From contig NZ_CP019304.1 in the NCBI RefSeq assembly GCF_001969265.1, positions 3,906,001-3,970,000 of the forward strand: a stretch of DNA of 64,000 nucleotides, given 5' to 3'. The notes beneath the pieces were generated by a model that made no database searches, was not told the DNA's origin, and saw only the letters and a program-made list of their open reading frames with translations. Source of the DNA: Arthrobacter sp. QXT-31. Its GTDB lineage: Bacteria; Actinomycetota; Actinomycetes; Actinomycetales; Micrococcaceae. Positions 49,152-57,944 of this stretch are shown in pieces. The translations under genes and the position numbers were made by a program. Each line of letters begins with the position of its first letter. Positions within the stretch are counted from its first letter, which is position 1.

Positions 49152-51149
49152 GTGTCCTGGCTCGAGACCTTGCCAGCTGTGTTTGTTGCGTTGGCAATCG
49201 TGCTCCTTCCGGGTGCCGCGCTGGCGTGGGGCCTCGGGATCCGGAGACTGAGCCTTTTCGGACTGGCCCCGCTGTTCTCTCTGACCCTGGCCGGGGTAGG
49301 GGCCGTTATTGCTGCCTGGCTGGGCGTCCCCTGGAGTCCGGCCGTGGTACTGGCCATCACTGTCCTGGCCACTGCGGGTGCCTGGTTCCTCGTGGGCCGG
49401 CGGGCGGCGCTGGACGCTGCCGCGCCGGAAAAATGGCCCCTGGTCGCGGGCGTCGCGGCCGCCATTGCCGTAACTGCACTGATGGTCGGACGCCGCATCA
49501 CGCAGCTCGTGGGAGCCCCGGACAATATCTCCCAGCGGTACGACAACGTCTTCCATTTGAACGCTGTCCGCTACGTCCTTGATACCGAAAATGCCTCGTC
49601 CCTGGACCTGGGCCGGATGGGCGGCAACGGCAGCGGAAGGGCCACGATCTATCCAGCCGTGTGGCACTCCCTATGTGCCATGGTCACGCAGGTTACCGGG
49701 ACAGAAATAGCGGTTTCGGTCAATGTGGTGAACCTTGTCGCAGGGGCGGTCATCTGGCCACTCTCCGTTGTTTTCCTCACGCGCGTCATCCTGGGGCCCC
49801 GGCTGATGGCACTGGCCGCTGCCGCGGTGCTCTCCGGGGGCTTCGTCGCTTTTCCTTATCTCCTCATGGTTTGGGGACCGTTGTTCCCGAACCTTCTCTC
49901 AGCCAGTGTTCTGCCTGCGGCACTCGCCACGGTCATCCTGGTCTGCAGGATCGCCCCGGACACGGATGAGCCGCGTCTGCGCTCCTGGCTGGCCTTGTTG
50001 GTTGGGTTACCGGGCCTTGCCTTGTCCCATATGAGTTCCGTGAACGCGCTCCTGGCCTTCAGCGCCCCGATGCTGCTGTGGAAGCTGGCGGTGCACGTCA
50101 GGGGACTGATCCGCGCCCGTGCACCTCTGGGCAAGTACATCCTCCCGGTTGCTGCTACAGTGCTGGCGGCCGCGGCCGCAGCCGTCATCTGGAAGCTGGT
50201 CCGCCCAGGTTTTTACGGCGGCTGGAAACCGCACCAAACTGTGCCGGGCGCCATCGGCGAAGTCGTCAGCAACGCCCCCGCGGGGACCGACGTCGCCATC
50301 CTCACCTCCATCCTCGCCCTGATCGGCATTGCCACTATTGTGAGGCGGCGGACGCTGTGGTGGCTGCTCGCCTGCTACGTGGTGGCCGGATATCTATACG
50401 TCGTGGATGCAGGTTACGAGGCCGGGTGGGCCCGGGACTTCTTCACTGGAACCTGGTACCAGGACGTTAACCGGCTTGCAGCCTATCTGCCGATCTTCGC
50501 CGTCGTCCTGGCTGCTCTCGGTGTCACTGCCGTAGTTGAAGCCGTCCGCAGTATGATCTCCCGGCAGGGTGGCAGGCTGCAATCCCTGTTTCCCGCCCGG
50601 CGCGCAGCGTTCATGGATGTTCGCGGTATTCGGTTGCCGGACCTTGCCGGAGGAGTTGTTGTGTGCGCGCTCCTTCTTGTGCTGACGCAGACTGGCACGG
50701 TCCGGGACTACATCGTGGATAACAAAATCTTTTATCAGCGCGATACCAAGGAATCGATCCTGTCGTCGGACGAATACAGGCTGCTTGACCGCCTTCCCGC
50801 CGAGGTGCCCGAGGATGCTGTGATCGCGGTGAACCCGTGGAACGGCGGATCCTTGGCCTATGCCTTCGCCGACCGCAAGGTCCTTGAATACCACCAGACC
50901 CAGCGCATGAACGATGACCTTCGGATTATCGCCCAGGACCTGGCCAACGCCGCCTCTGACCCCAAGGTGTGTGCCGCAGTACGGAAGCTGCAGGTCACCT
51001 ACGCCCTGGACTTCGGCGAACAGTATCTGCTGAACCACCCGTCCAGCCGGATGTATCCGGGCCTCCAGGACCTTGAGAAGTCACGGAGCCTGCAGTTGGT
51101 GGACTCTGAGGGCGAAGCCAAACTCTACAAGGTGACAGCCTGCGGATAA
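49152..51149 (+). CDS. DUF6541 polytopic membrane protein (possible GT-C)
   Basis: 665 residues, GTG with TTGGAGGAAA upstream. About 11-13 hydrophobic helices in the first 510 residues, then an extracytoplasmic domain ending in a Cys. DUF6541 proteins resemble GT-C glycosyltransferases that use polyprenyl-phosphate sugars outside the membrane; the extracytoplasmic loop after helix 2 contains an N-terminal YDNVFHLNAVRY segment of the kind carrying the GT-C acidic/His residues. Likely adds side sugars to the exported polymer; this is inference. Ends 19 nt before a strong terminator. Confidence 0.8.
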   Translation: MSWLETLPAVFVALAIVLLPGAALAWGLGIRRLSLFGLAPLFSLTLAGVGAVIAAWLGVPWSPAVVLAITVLATAGAWFLVGRRAALDAAAPEKWPLVAGVAAAIAVTALMVGRRITQLVGAPDNISQRYDNVFHLNAVRYVLDTENASSLDLGRMGGNGSGRATIYPAVWHSLCAMVTQVTGTEIAVSVNVVNLVAGAVIWPLSVVFLTRVILGPRLMALAAAAVLSGGFVAFPYLLMVWGPLFPNLLSASVLPAALATVILVCRIAPDTDEPRLRSWLALLVGLPGLALSHMSSVNALLAFSAPMLLWKLAVHVRGLIRARAPLGKYILPVAATVLAAAAAAVIWKLVRPGFYGGWKPHQTVPGAIGEVVSNAPAGTDVAILTSILALIGIATIVRRRTLWWLLACYVVAGYLYVVDAGYEAGWARDFFTGTWYQDVNRLAAYLPIFAVVLAALGVTAVVEAVRSMISRQGGRLQSLFPARRAAFMDVRGIRLPDLAGGVVVCALLLVLTQTGTVRDYIVDNKIFYQRDTKESILSSDEYRLLDRLPAEVPEDAVIAVNPWNGGSLAYAFADRKVLEYHQTQRMNDDLRIIAQDLANAASDPKVCAAVRKLQVTYALDFGEQYLLNHPSSRMYPGLQDLEKSRSLQLVDSEGEAKLYKVTACG

Positions 51150-51164
51150 ATGCAGGCGGCGGCA

Positions 51165-51210
51165 AAAAGCCCCGGTCCTTCCACCTGGCGGTGGCAGGAC
51201 CGGGGCTTTT
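51165..51210. terminator. Bidirectional terminator
   Basis: 15-bp outer stem (51165-51179 / 51196-51210) with A run left and T run right, plus a 5-bp inner stem (51181-51185 / 51190-51194). Lies between the convergent DUF6541 and WbpI-like genes. Confidence 0.88.
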
Positions 51211-51248
51211 ACCGTACCGCCAAATATCGACTGAAACGGGCAGTGGCG

Positions 51249-52313
51249 TCAGCCTCCGAATGCCTGAATCAGCGCTGCCACGGTGCGTTCGGCGGCATGG
51301 CCGTCGCCGTAGGGTGTGGCATCTGTCGGGGCCGGCGCCGGTCTGCGCACGGTGTCGGCCAGGACACTGAGATCCCTGCTCACCAGCACGTTCCAACCGA
51401 GCTCAACGGTCTCGACCCATTCCGTTTCGGGCCGGATGGTGGTGCAGGGGGTGCGGAGCAGGAAGGCTTCCTTCTGCAGTCCGCCGGAGTCCGTGATGAC
51501 GCCGGCACTGTTGCGGACAGCGTGGACCAGCTGCGGATAAGCCAGCGGGGACGCAACCCGCACCGCTCCCTGCTCGAGCTCAATGCCGTGCTTGGCCGCG
51601 AGGCTGACGAGCCGGGGGTGGGCCAGCAGGAAGACCGGCTGCTCGAGGCTGGCCAGGGACCCGATGATGGCGGCCAGGCGTTCGGGGGAGTCGGTATTGT
51701 CCGGCCGGTGGATGGTGCAGACGTAGTATGCGCCCGGAGTGGCGTCGACGGGCAGCGGCTGCCCGCCGCCCTCGAGCATGTCGCGGACCTTAAAGAGGAC
51801 GTCGGTCATGACGTCCCCCACCAGGACCGTCCGCTCGGCGAGGCCTTCGGTGGCGAGGTGCTTGACGGCCACCTCGGTCGGTGCGAGCAGGAGGTCTGCG
51901 CTGTGGTCGGTCAGGACGCGGTTGTGCTCTTCAGGCATCCGGCGGTTGAACGAGCGCAGTCCGGCCTCGAGGTGGGCCACGGGGATGTGCATCTTGATGG
52001 CGGCGATGGCAGCGGCCAAGGTGGAGTTGGTGTCCCCGTAGACGAGGACGCAGTCGGGCGCCGCCTCTTCCATCACGTTTTCCAGGCCGTGCAGCATCGC
52101 GCCCGTCTGGGCGCCGTGCTTGCCTGAGCCGACGCCAAGGTTGAAGTCCGGTGCGGGGATGCCGAGGTCGCGGAAGAAGACGTCGCTCATGAGCTCGTCA
52201 TAGTGCTGGCCGGTGTGAGCGATGAGGTGGTCTGCGCGGCCCTTCATGGCCGACGCAATGGGAGCAAGCTTCACGAACTGGGGGCGTGCACCAACCACGC
52301 TGAGAATACGCAT
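51249..52313 (-). CDS. UDP-GlcNAc 2-epimerase family protein (WbpI/WecB-like)
   Basis: 354 residues. Non-hydrolysing 2-epimerase fold: N-terminal VVGARPQFVKLAPIASAM, THTGQHYD-type AHTGQHYDELMSDVFF near 33, LVYGDTNSTLAAAIAAIKM near 90, HLEAGLRSFNRRMPEEHNR near 114, and the donor-site DSGGLQKEAFLLRTPC near 280 followed by ETEWVETVELGWNVLV. The RMPEEHNR and WVETVELG patterns fit the WbpI branch (UDP-2,3-diacetamido-glucuronate 2-epimerase) at least as well as WecB. This would finish the pathway encoded at 38849-42890. First in a leftward group; 54 nt after a glycosyltransferase stop. Confidence 0.88.
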   Translation of the reverse strand: MRILSVVGARPQFVKLAPIASAMKGRADHLIAHTGQHYDELMSDVFFRDLGIPAPDFNLGVGSGKHGAQTGAMLHGLENVMEEAAPDCVLVYGDTNSTLAAAIAAIKMHIPVAHLEAGLRSFNRRMPEEHNRVLTDHSADLLLAPTEVAVKHLATEGLAERTVLVGDVMTDVLFKVRDMLEGGGQPLPVDATPGAYYVCTIHRPDNTDSPERLAAIIGSLASLEQPVFLLAHPRLVSLAAKHGIELEQGAVRVASPLAYPQLVHAVRNSAGVITDSGGLQKEAFLLRTPCTTIRPETEWVETVELGWNVLVSRDLSVLADTVRRPAPAPTDATPYGDGHAAERTVAALIQAFGG

Positions 52314-52367
52314 GAAGAGGACTTTACCGTTCCATCTGGAGGGGTCGGGAATCGGGGCGGTGGAAGA

Positions 52368-53510
52368 TCAGTTCTGCGGGAGCAGCCGGCGAAGAATCTC
52401 CCGCTCCGTGTCTTCGTCGACTTTCGAGCTCAGTTCCATGGCCGCACCGTGGGCGTTGGCCTTGCTCGCGGCGATCTGCGGCCTGTCCAGCCGTCGAAGG
52501 GCTTCGGCGAGTGATTCCGGTGAGAAGTCTTCGGTCACGGCGCCGAGGTCGAAGCGCTCAATGAGCCGGGAAGTTTCAGGTGAAGGGCTAAAGACGATGG
52601 CCAGGCGGGCCTGGACAAAGTCGAAGAACTTGTTGGGCAGCATCAGCGCATGGTTCCGGGTCTGTGGCGGAAGGCTGAAGATTCCGACGTCGTAGGCGTT
52701 CAGTACGCGAGGCAGGTCCGCAGGGCTGACAGGAGGGTGGAACGTCACCTTGTTGGGGCCCGAGGCGAGGGATTCCAGGAAGCGCAGGTACTTCCCTCCG
52801 TCCCTGGCAGGAACAAGATAGAAGTCAAGGCTGTACCCGGGGCCCAGCATGTTGACCGCATGGATCATGCCTTCCAGGTTCCTGCCAGGTACGGCAGCAC
52901 CGCTGTGAACAAGCCGGATCGTTTCCTCGGACAGGGGGCTCGGATGCAGGTCCTCGAACGCCCGGGAGTTACGGACGGTAGCGGTATCGCACCCGAATTC
53001 CTGTGCATACAGGTGGGCGATGGAATCGTTGACTACTGTCACTGCCTGGGTCCGTGGCAGGTACTTCGCGCAGACATAGGTCATAAAGGGCTTAATCAGT
53101 AGCCGCCAGGACAGGACGTGGACCCGTTCCTCCGGAGCCCATTCGTGCATGTCCCCCCAGACGGGTGCTCCTGCCGCCAGATGATGTGCCAGCGGAAGCG
53201 CCCTGGCCTCGTTCGCAACCACAAGATCGAAGGTGCGGCCGGCGGCAAGATCGGCGGCCGCCCGGACGGCGGGCGCCGCGAGCTCAAGGCGTTTGTAGAA
53301 CCGGACTGCCAGAAGAGCGACCCCGGCCACCGTCTGCGGAAGCGAGGGGAGCGCGGCGTCCAGCCGGAGATGTTCGGCTGCTGCATCGGGTTTCTCCCCG
53401 TAACCGAGGGTCGTCACGTCGCCATACTCGGCCAGGACGTCAAGCTGCCGGAGCACGCGTGCGTCGGCCTTGATATCGGAGAACGAGATGCAGAGAATCT
53501 TAGGACGCAT
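52368..53510 (-). CDS. Glycosyltransferase, GT4-like (GT-B)
   Basis: 380 residues. Starts ILCISFSDIKADARVLRQLD, a motif at the N-terminus of some actinobacterial GT4 proteins. The acceptor domain runs to about 190; the donor domain includes LPNKFFDFVQARLAIVFSP near 289-307 and TEDFSPESLAEALRRL, with the E/N/K donor contacts of GT-B enzymes. Substrate unknown. Same strand as the WbpI-like gene, probably one transcript; its ATG is 113 bp from the divergent GT2 gene. Confidence 0.85.
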   Translation of the reverse strand: MRPKILCISFSDIKADARVLRQLDVLAEYGDVTTLGYGEKPDAAAEHLRLDAALPSLPQTVAGVALLAVRFYKRLELAAPAVRAAADLAAGRTFDLVVANEARALPLAHHLAAGAPVWGDMHEWAPEERVHVLSWRLLIKPFMTYVCAKYLPRTQAVTVVNDSIAHLYAQEFGCDTATVRNSRAFEDLHPSPLSEETIRLVHSGAAVPGRNLEGMIHAVNMLGPGYSLDFYLVPARDGGKYLRFLESLASGPNKVTFHPPVSPADLPRVLNAYDVGIFSLPPQTRNHALMLPNKFFDFVQARLAIVFSPSPETSRLIERFDLGAVTEDFSPESLAEALRRLDRPQIAASKANAHGAAMELSSKVDEDTEREILRRLLPQN

Positions 53511-53623
53511 TGTTCGATTCTACGGGCAGACGCCGGCGTGACCCGACGCCGGCGGCGCTCCCGGCCCTCTCCGGCAGAGGCTCTGCTTCGAATCCTGTAT
53601 GCCTGTTATGCGATACTTGCGTA

Positions 53624-54289
53624 GTGAGTCGTACCTGGATTGTCATCCCTCTGTTCAATGAGGCCCCTGTCATCGGCTCCGTCATCAAAGACCTTCTGCC
53701 GGAGTTTCCGCATGTCGTTTGCGTCGATGACGGAAGCACCGATGCCTCGGCCTCAGTTGCACGCTCAGCCGGCGCCGTCGTCGTCCAGCACCCGGTAAAT
53801 CTCGGACAGGGCGCTGCCCTGCAAACGGGATTCGAGTATGCGCTTCAGGACCCTGAAATGTCCTGCGTAGTGACGTTCGACGCCGATGGGCAGCACCGGG
53901 TGACGGACGCTGCCGCCATGGTGGCAAGGATCCGCGCCGGAGAGGCGGACGTCGTCCTGGGATCCCGTTTCCTGGATTCCCGCACGCGCATCGGGCCGAT
54001 GAAAAGAATGGTGCTGCGCACCGCTGCGGTTCAGTCGCGGTGGAGCACGGGCATGCCACTGACGGACGCGCACAACGGACTCCGGGCCTTCAACCGGCAG
54101 GTTGTGTCCAACATCCACCTGACGCAGAACAGAATGGCCCACGCTTCCGAACTGATTCAAATCCTTGCGGCCATGAAGCCCAGATGGACTGAGCACCCGG
54201 TGGAGATTATTTACACCGAGTATTCGAAATCGAAGGGTCAGTCACTTCTCAATTCCGTCAACATTCTGGCGGACCTGCTGTTTAGGTAG
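53624..54289 (+). CDS. Glycosyltransferase family 2 (polyprenyl-phosphate sugar type)
   Basis: 221 residues from GTG 53624; the longer in-frame reading upstream lacks family similarity. GT-A fold: RTWIVIPLFNEAPVIGSVI, VVCVDDGSTDAS (UDP-sugar binding) and the metal-binding FDADGQHRV near 84. The short length and absence of a C-terminal membrane segment match dolichol/polyprenyl-phosphate hexose synthases with a separate small membrane partner; the DUF2304 protein next door is that partner in other genomes. Confidence 0.88.
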   Translation: MSRTWIVIPLFNEAPVIGSVIKDLLPEFPHVVCVDDGSTDASASVARSAGAVVVQHPVNLGQGAALQTGFEYALQDPEMSCVVTFDADGQHRVTDAAAMVARIRAGEADVVLGSRFLDSRTRIGPMKRMVLRTAAVQSRWSTGMPLTDAHNGLRAFNRQVVSNIHLTQNRMAHASELIQILAAMKPRWTEHPVEIIYTEYSKSKGQSLLNSVNILADLLFR

Positions 54290-54294
54290 TCCTC

Positions 54295-54738
54295 ATGATC
54301 ATCATCGTTCAAATAGTTCTGGTCATTGTCGTTGTCATCTTCTCCCTGGTTCTGGTCCGCGGGGGATCAAACGCGAAGCACATGGCCGTACGGCGAATTA
54401 TGGTGATGCTGTTCGCCATCTCCGCCGTCATGTCGATTTTCTTTCCGACGCTTCTTAGCCAACTGGCGCGCCTGGTCGGTGTCGGCCGCGGCGTTGACCT
54501 CATGCTGTACGCGTTCATTGTCTCTTTCCTCGTGTACATGTCTACGACGCACCAGCGCTTCCGGCAGACCGAGACCACATTGACCAAGCTGTCCCGCAGG
54601 ATCGCCCTGGATGAGGCCGAGCGCCCGTGGGAGTACGCCCAGGCCGCCGCTGAAGCATCGGGGGAGCAGACGCGGCAGACCCCGCCGGCGGTCCATGGAG
54701 AAACGCCAAGGTCAACGTCGGAACCCCGCCACGCCTGA
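54295..54738 (+). CDS. DUF2304 membrane protein
   Basis: 147 residues. Three hydrophobic helices (about 2-20, 31-52 and 63-82) then a helical, polar tail. DUF2304 proteins are usually encoded right after a short GT2, as here (5 nt gap), and likely anchor it to the membrane. The two form a module for making a lipid-linked sugar donor. Function of the tail unknown. Confidence 0.88.
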   Translation: MIIIVQIVLVIVVVIFSLVLVRGGSNAKHMAVRRIMVMLFAISAVMSIFFPTLLSQLARLVGVGRGVDLMLYAFIVSFLVYMSTTHQRFRQTETTLTKLSRRIALDEAERPWEYAQAAAEASGEQTRQTPPAVHGETPRSTSEPRHA

Positions 54739-54800
54739 GGAACTGTGACTACGGGCCGCAGGGCTAACCTGTAACATCCCTTACGCCCGGGACCGTACAG

Positions 54801-55925
54801 CTAGCTGCCGTTGGTGGCAGCCAGCTGGTGGTAATGCCGGGAGAGTTCCTCACAGCTCTTTTGGAGGCTGCGCTCCGTGACGGCGAAAGTGCGGGCAGCC
54901 GTGCGCAGCTGCTCCATGGACGGCCGGTCCATGCGGAAGATGTCTTCCATTCTTCTGCGCAGCGATCGGATATCGTCTTCCGGAACGAGATAACCGGAAC
55001 CGGGGCCCGCCATCTCTGAAATGCCGCCGCTGTTGTAGGCGATCACCGGGGTCCCGCAGGCCTGTGCCTCGAGAAGTATGAGTCCGGCCGCCTCGCGTGC
55101 GCCATTGTGGAGCCTGCTGGGCGCAACCAGCACATCTGCCTGCTGAAGCTGCTGAAGCACGCCGGGACGGTCAAGTTGCCCCAAAAATGTTATATGGGCG
55201 TTCTGCTTAGCCGCGGCTGCGACTTCCTCCTCCAGTGGACCCCGACCCGCGACCACGAGCCGGTGGGGAACAGTGCCGATGAGTTCGTTGGAAGCCGTTA
55301 TCAGGTGGGCGATGCCCTTTTGCTGGTTGAGGGCGCCAATAAACAAGGCAACAGGTGCCGGGTTTTCAGTGTTCCGTTGCCCCGGCACGAAAACATCGGT
55401 ATCGACGCCCTGGTAGTGGACGTCGATCTTTTCTGCGGGGAAACCGTTCTGAACAGCAAGGCCGGCCAAGTACCTGCTTACGGCCAATATGCGGGTGCTT
55501 TGCTCCATCGACTGACGAAGGTTGTATTGGTGCCAACGCGCCATCATGGAGGTTGGCTGTCTGCCCGCGGCGACGACGTCCGCACCGTGCACGGTGGTGA
55601 GCAGGGGAGTACCCGCGCGGCGGGAAGCTTTTACTGCCGGCCAGGACCAGGTGGCAAAGTGCTGATGGATCACGTCCGGACCGTAGTTGGCGATGGCCCT
55701 GGCCATCTTGGGCATGACGACGGGAAGATACTTCTCCCGGGCTTTGAAGGGCAAATGTCTTTGCGGCGCAAAGTCCACGATGGGAAGATCGGCGGGAATG
55801 CCGGCTGTCTCTGCAGCCATTGTGAAGAAGCGGAACTCCATTTCTCCGCTCATTTTCAACGCGTGGGCGACAGCGAAGTAGGTAGGGGGAATGAGCAGGG
55901 AGCTCTTAGTGAGTGCGATCTTCAT
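54801..55925 (-). CDS. Glycosyltransferase, GT4 type
   Basis: 374 residues. The acceptor half has VIHQHFATWSWPAVKASRRA and TTVHGADVVAAGRQ near 90-115; the donor half has VHYQGVDTDVFVPGQ, ALFIGALNQQKGIAHLITAS near 192 and the EX7E motif EAAGLILLEAQACGTPVIAY near 278. Typical of exopolysaccharide transferases. Separated by 61 bp from the unknown gene 55986-56510 on the same strand; probably one transcription unit with it and 56503-57843. Confidence 0.9.
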   Translation of the reverse strand: MKIALTKSSLLIPPTYFAVAHALKMSGEMEFRFFTMAAETAGIPADLPIVDFAPQRHLPFKAREKYLPVVMPKMARAIANYGPDVIHQHFATWSWPAVKASRRAGTPLLTTVHGADVVAAGRQPTSMMARWHQYNLRQSMEQSTRILAVSRYLAGLAVQNGFPAEKIDVHYQGVDTDVFVPGQRNTENPAPVALFIGALNQQKGIAHLITASNELIGTVPHRLVVAGRGPLEEEVAAAAKQNAHITFLGQLDRPGVLQQLQQADVLVAPSRLHNGAREAAGLILLEAQACGTPVIAYNSGGISEMAGPGSGYLVPEDDIRSLRRRMEDIFRMDRPSMEQLRTAARTFAVTERSLQKSCEELSRHYHQLAATNGS

Positions 55926-55985
55926 CAGTGACCTAATCTGGGTTTCCCGCCGACCGACATTGCCGTGGGGCGGTGACAGTATGTC

Positions 55986-56510
55986 TTACTCCGCCGGGGC
56001 AGCGACCTTAAACCTTGCAGCAAATACCTTCTCCGCGGCTTGGAGTCCAAAATAGGCAGACGGAACTCTTCCTGAATGGAGGAAATGCCAGGCTGTCCGT
56101 ACCGCCGGAAGATCAGCAGCCAGCAGAACGTCCGCGGAGGACAGCATGGCCATCGCCTGGGGGTCGGCGCGAACAGCCCGCCAGTAAACCTTGGACGGGT
56201 CGGTGGGGCCCAGCGAAAGCAGCAGACGGCCCAGCGGCGATGTCCGCAATGAACCTTCGAGCCTTGCCACCGGCAACTTTGCCAGAAGCCGGTCGAGCAG
56301 GGGCGTCCGGCGCGGCGCGAGTACGTGCGAGGACGCCAGTTCAAGTTCCGGGGCGGCTGGAAGCTGCGCGACCAGGGACACGGTGACTGCGCGTCCCGAA
56401 ACCCGGCTGAATACATTGGCGGGAGGAACGTCACCAAAGGCGGAACGGAACACTTGTTCAGGAACCGACGTCGAACCCACCAGAACAACGACGTTGAGGG
56501 GCTTATCCAT
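55986..56510 (-). CDS. Unknown protein inside the glycosyltransferase cluster
   Basis: 174 residues, ATG overlapping the preceding gene's stop by 8 nt. Rossmann-like N-terminal NVVVLVGSTSVPEQVFRSA, then a region with AAPELELASSHVLAPRRTPLLD and a C-terminal half with PQAMAMLSSADVLLAADLPAV followed by an Ala/Phe/Lys-rich tail. The second half looks like the end of a GT-B acceptor domain, but there is no donor domain; no family was recognised. It could be a stand-alone domain that works with the neighbouring GTs, or a remnant. No membrane helix or signal peptide. Codon use is ordinary. Confidence 0.6.
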   Translation of the reverse strand: MDKPLNVVVLVGSTSVPEQVFRSAFGDVPPANVFSRVSGRAVTVSLVAQLPAAPELELASSHVLAPRRTPLLDRLLAKLPVARLEGSLRTSPLGRLLLSLGPTDPSKVYWRAVRADPQAMAMLSSADVLLAADLPAVRTAWHFLHSGRVPSAYFGLQAAEKVFAARFKVAAPAE

Positions 56511-57843
56511 TGTTGGCCTCCGCTACGAGTTCGGTCAGGTGCCCGATCCGGGGCTGCAGCTGTTTGTCCCGGGACAGGTGGTCTGCCCAGGCCTGGTTTC
56601 TCGCATAGTCCCCGGAAGTCATGACGGCCGCGCGTTGTGCCGTCTTCAGGATTGTTTCGGCGATGCTCTCTGGCAAAAGATCAGGAACGGGGAACCAGTC
56701 CTGATGACCGGAGAGGATGGACGTGGAGGCCGTCTCAGGATGGTGCAGGGAAGCGATGGGAAGCCCGCTTGCCGCGTATTCAAAAACTTTGCCGCTGGTC
56801 ACATACTTGCTCTTGCCGAGGATGAGCATCAGGGCGTCAAAGCCCTTGTACTTGTCGGCAACGGCCGTCTTGCTGACGGGGCCTTCATAGGTGACGCCGT
56901 CGCCGGCGTACTCCTTCAACAGTGCCAGGATGGCGGGATCGGGTTCGGAATAGTGTCCCAGGCGGCCGTGAATCTCGAACCTGGAGTTCCGGAGAAGTTC
57001 AGACCGGCTACGGGCGATCCGCCAACCCTCCAAGGACTCCCGCAGGGGCATGGGCCCATAGATGGTGCCGAGGTAGCCGAACACCAGTCCTTCGGTAGCA
57101 GACCGCTCCGGCTTGGACATCCCCGCGAAGGCCTGTGCAAAATCCGGATCGAAGGCATTCGCAACCACTTGGAAACGGCTGGACCCGGCGGGGTAGGTCT
57201 TGGCGTGCCAGTCGCGGATGGGTGCGTTAACGAACCAGACTTCCGCGGCGGAGCGGAGGAGCTTTTCCTCAAGCCTGGCGGAGCGGCTCAACCGGGAACC
57301 CACGAACGTGTCCGTGTAGACATTCAGGTGCCACGTGTCGCGATAGTCCATGACATACGGGATGCCCGCTTTTTTGTACAGGTGCCAACCCGGCATAAAG
57401 TCAACATTCGGGTTGGCCGTACCGATGACGAGGTCGACCGGGTCATCCTGGTGGATGCGGTCTGTTTCGTCGAGGAGAGCCTTCTTCCAACCGCCGTAGA
57501 CAGGCTCCGGGAACGCCATCCGGTCGGACTTCGCCCGCATGAAGGACCAGAGAAGGTTTGACGCTATCCTCGCCCGGGACCATTTTGCGAGGTCCGGCTC
57601 ACCGCGGATCCAACTGAACGGCGCACGGACGATGCGAAGGCGCGGATCAACCTTCCGTTCGAGCTCAATATCGGTACCCGTTTGGAACTCGAAGACCTCC
57701 CTCGTTGCCGTGAGGACGGTAACCTTCCACCCAGCATCAACAAAGGCGTTGGCGGTGGCGAGCGCACGGTACACGCCAGCGCCCCGCGAGGGAGGAAAAC
57801 CCCAAGCAACGTACAGCAGATGTGGGCGCTTCGGTGCAGTCAA
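56503..57843 (-). CDS. Glycosyltransferase, GT4-like (WcaI type)
   Basis: 446 residues. N-terminal LLYVAWGFPPSRGAGVYRAL is the hallmark of WcaI/ExpC-like GT4 proteins. Acceptor domain to about 220 (YVMDYRDTWHLNVY near 153); donor domain with VVANAFDPDFAQ near 224, EGLVFGYLGTIYGPMPL and GKVFEYAASGLPIASLHHPE near 359. Longer than the plain GT4s nearby. Overlaps the unknown gene downstream by 8 nt and starts 101 bp from the divergent mosaic GT. Confidence 0.88.
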   Translation of the reverse strand: MTAPKRPHLLYVAWGFPPSRGAGVYRALATANAFVDAGWKVTVLTATREVFEFQTGTDIELERKVDPRLRIVRAPFSWIRGEPDLAKWSRARIASNLLWSFMRAKSDRMAFPEPVYGGWKKALLDETDRIHQDDPVDLVIGTANPNVDFMPGWHLYKKAGIPYVMDYRDTWHLNVYTDTFVGSRLSRSARLEEKLLRSAAEVWFVNAPIRDWHAKTYPAGSSRFQVVANAFDPDFAQAFAGMSKPERSATEGLVFGYLGTIYGPMPLRESLEGWRIARSRSELLRNSRFEIHGRLGHYSEPDPAILALLKEYAGDGVTYEGPVSKTAVADKYKGFDALMLILGKSKYVTSGKVFEYAASGLPIASLHHPETASTSILSGHQDWFPVPDLLPESIAETILKTAQRAAVMTSGDYARNQAWADHLSRDKQLQPRIGHLTELVAEANNG

Positions 57844-57944
57844 CGGTTTCCTTTCGGTTTTTCTGACGGTACAACTCTACCGTCCCGTGCGCGCGCCCCA
57901 TTTCCGCCGCCTTCTGTCGCTAAGCAGTCTGCTAGGTTCAAAGC

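Noticed and set aside
53510..53623. Extended 259-residue N-terminus for the GT2 protein
   Set aside because: The 38 extra residues are Arg/Pro/Cys-rich without family similarity, and the region is the shared promoter gap with the divergent GT.
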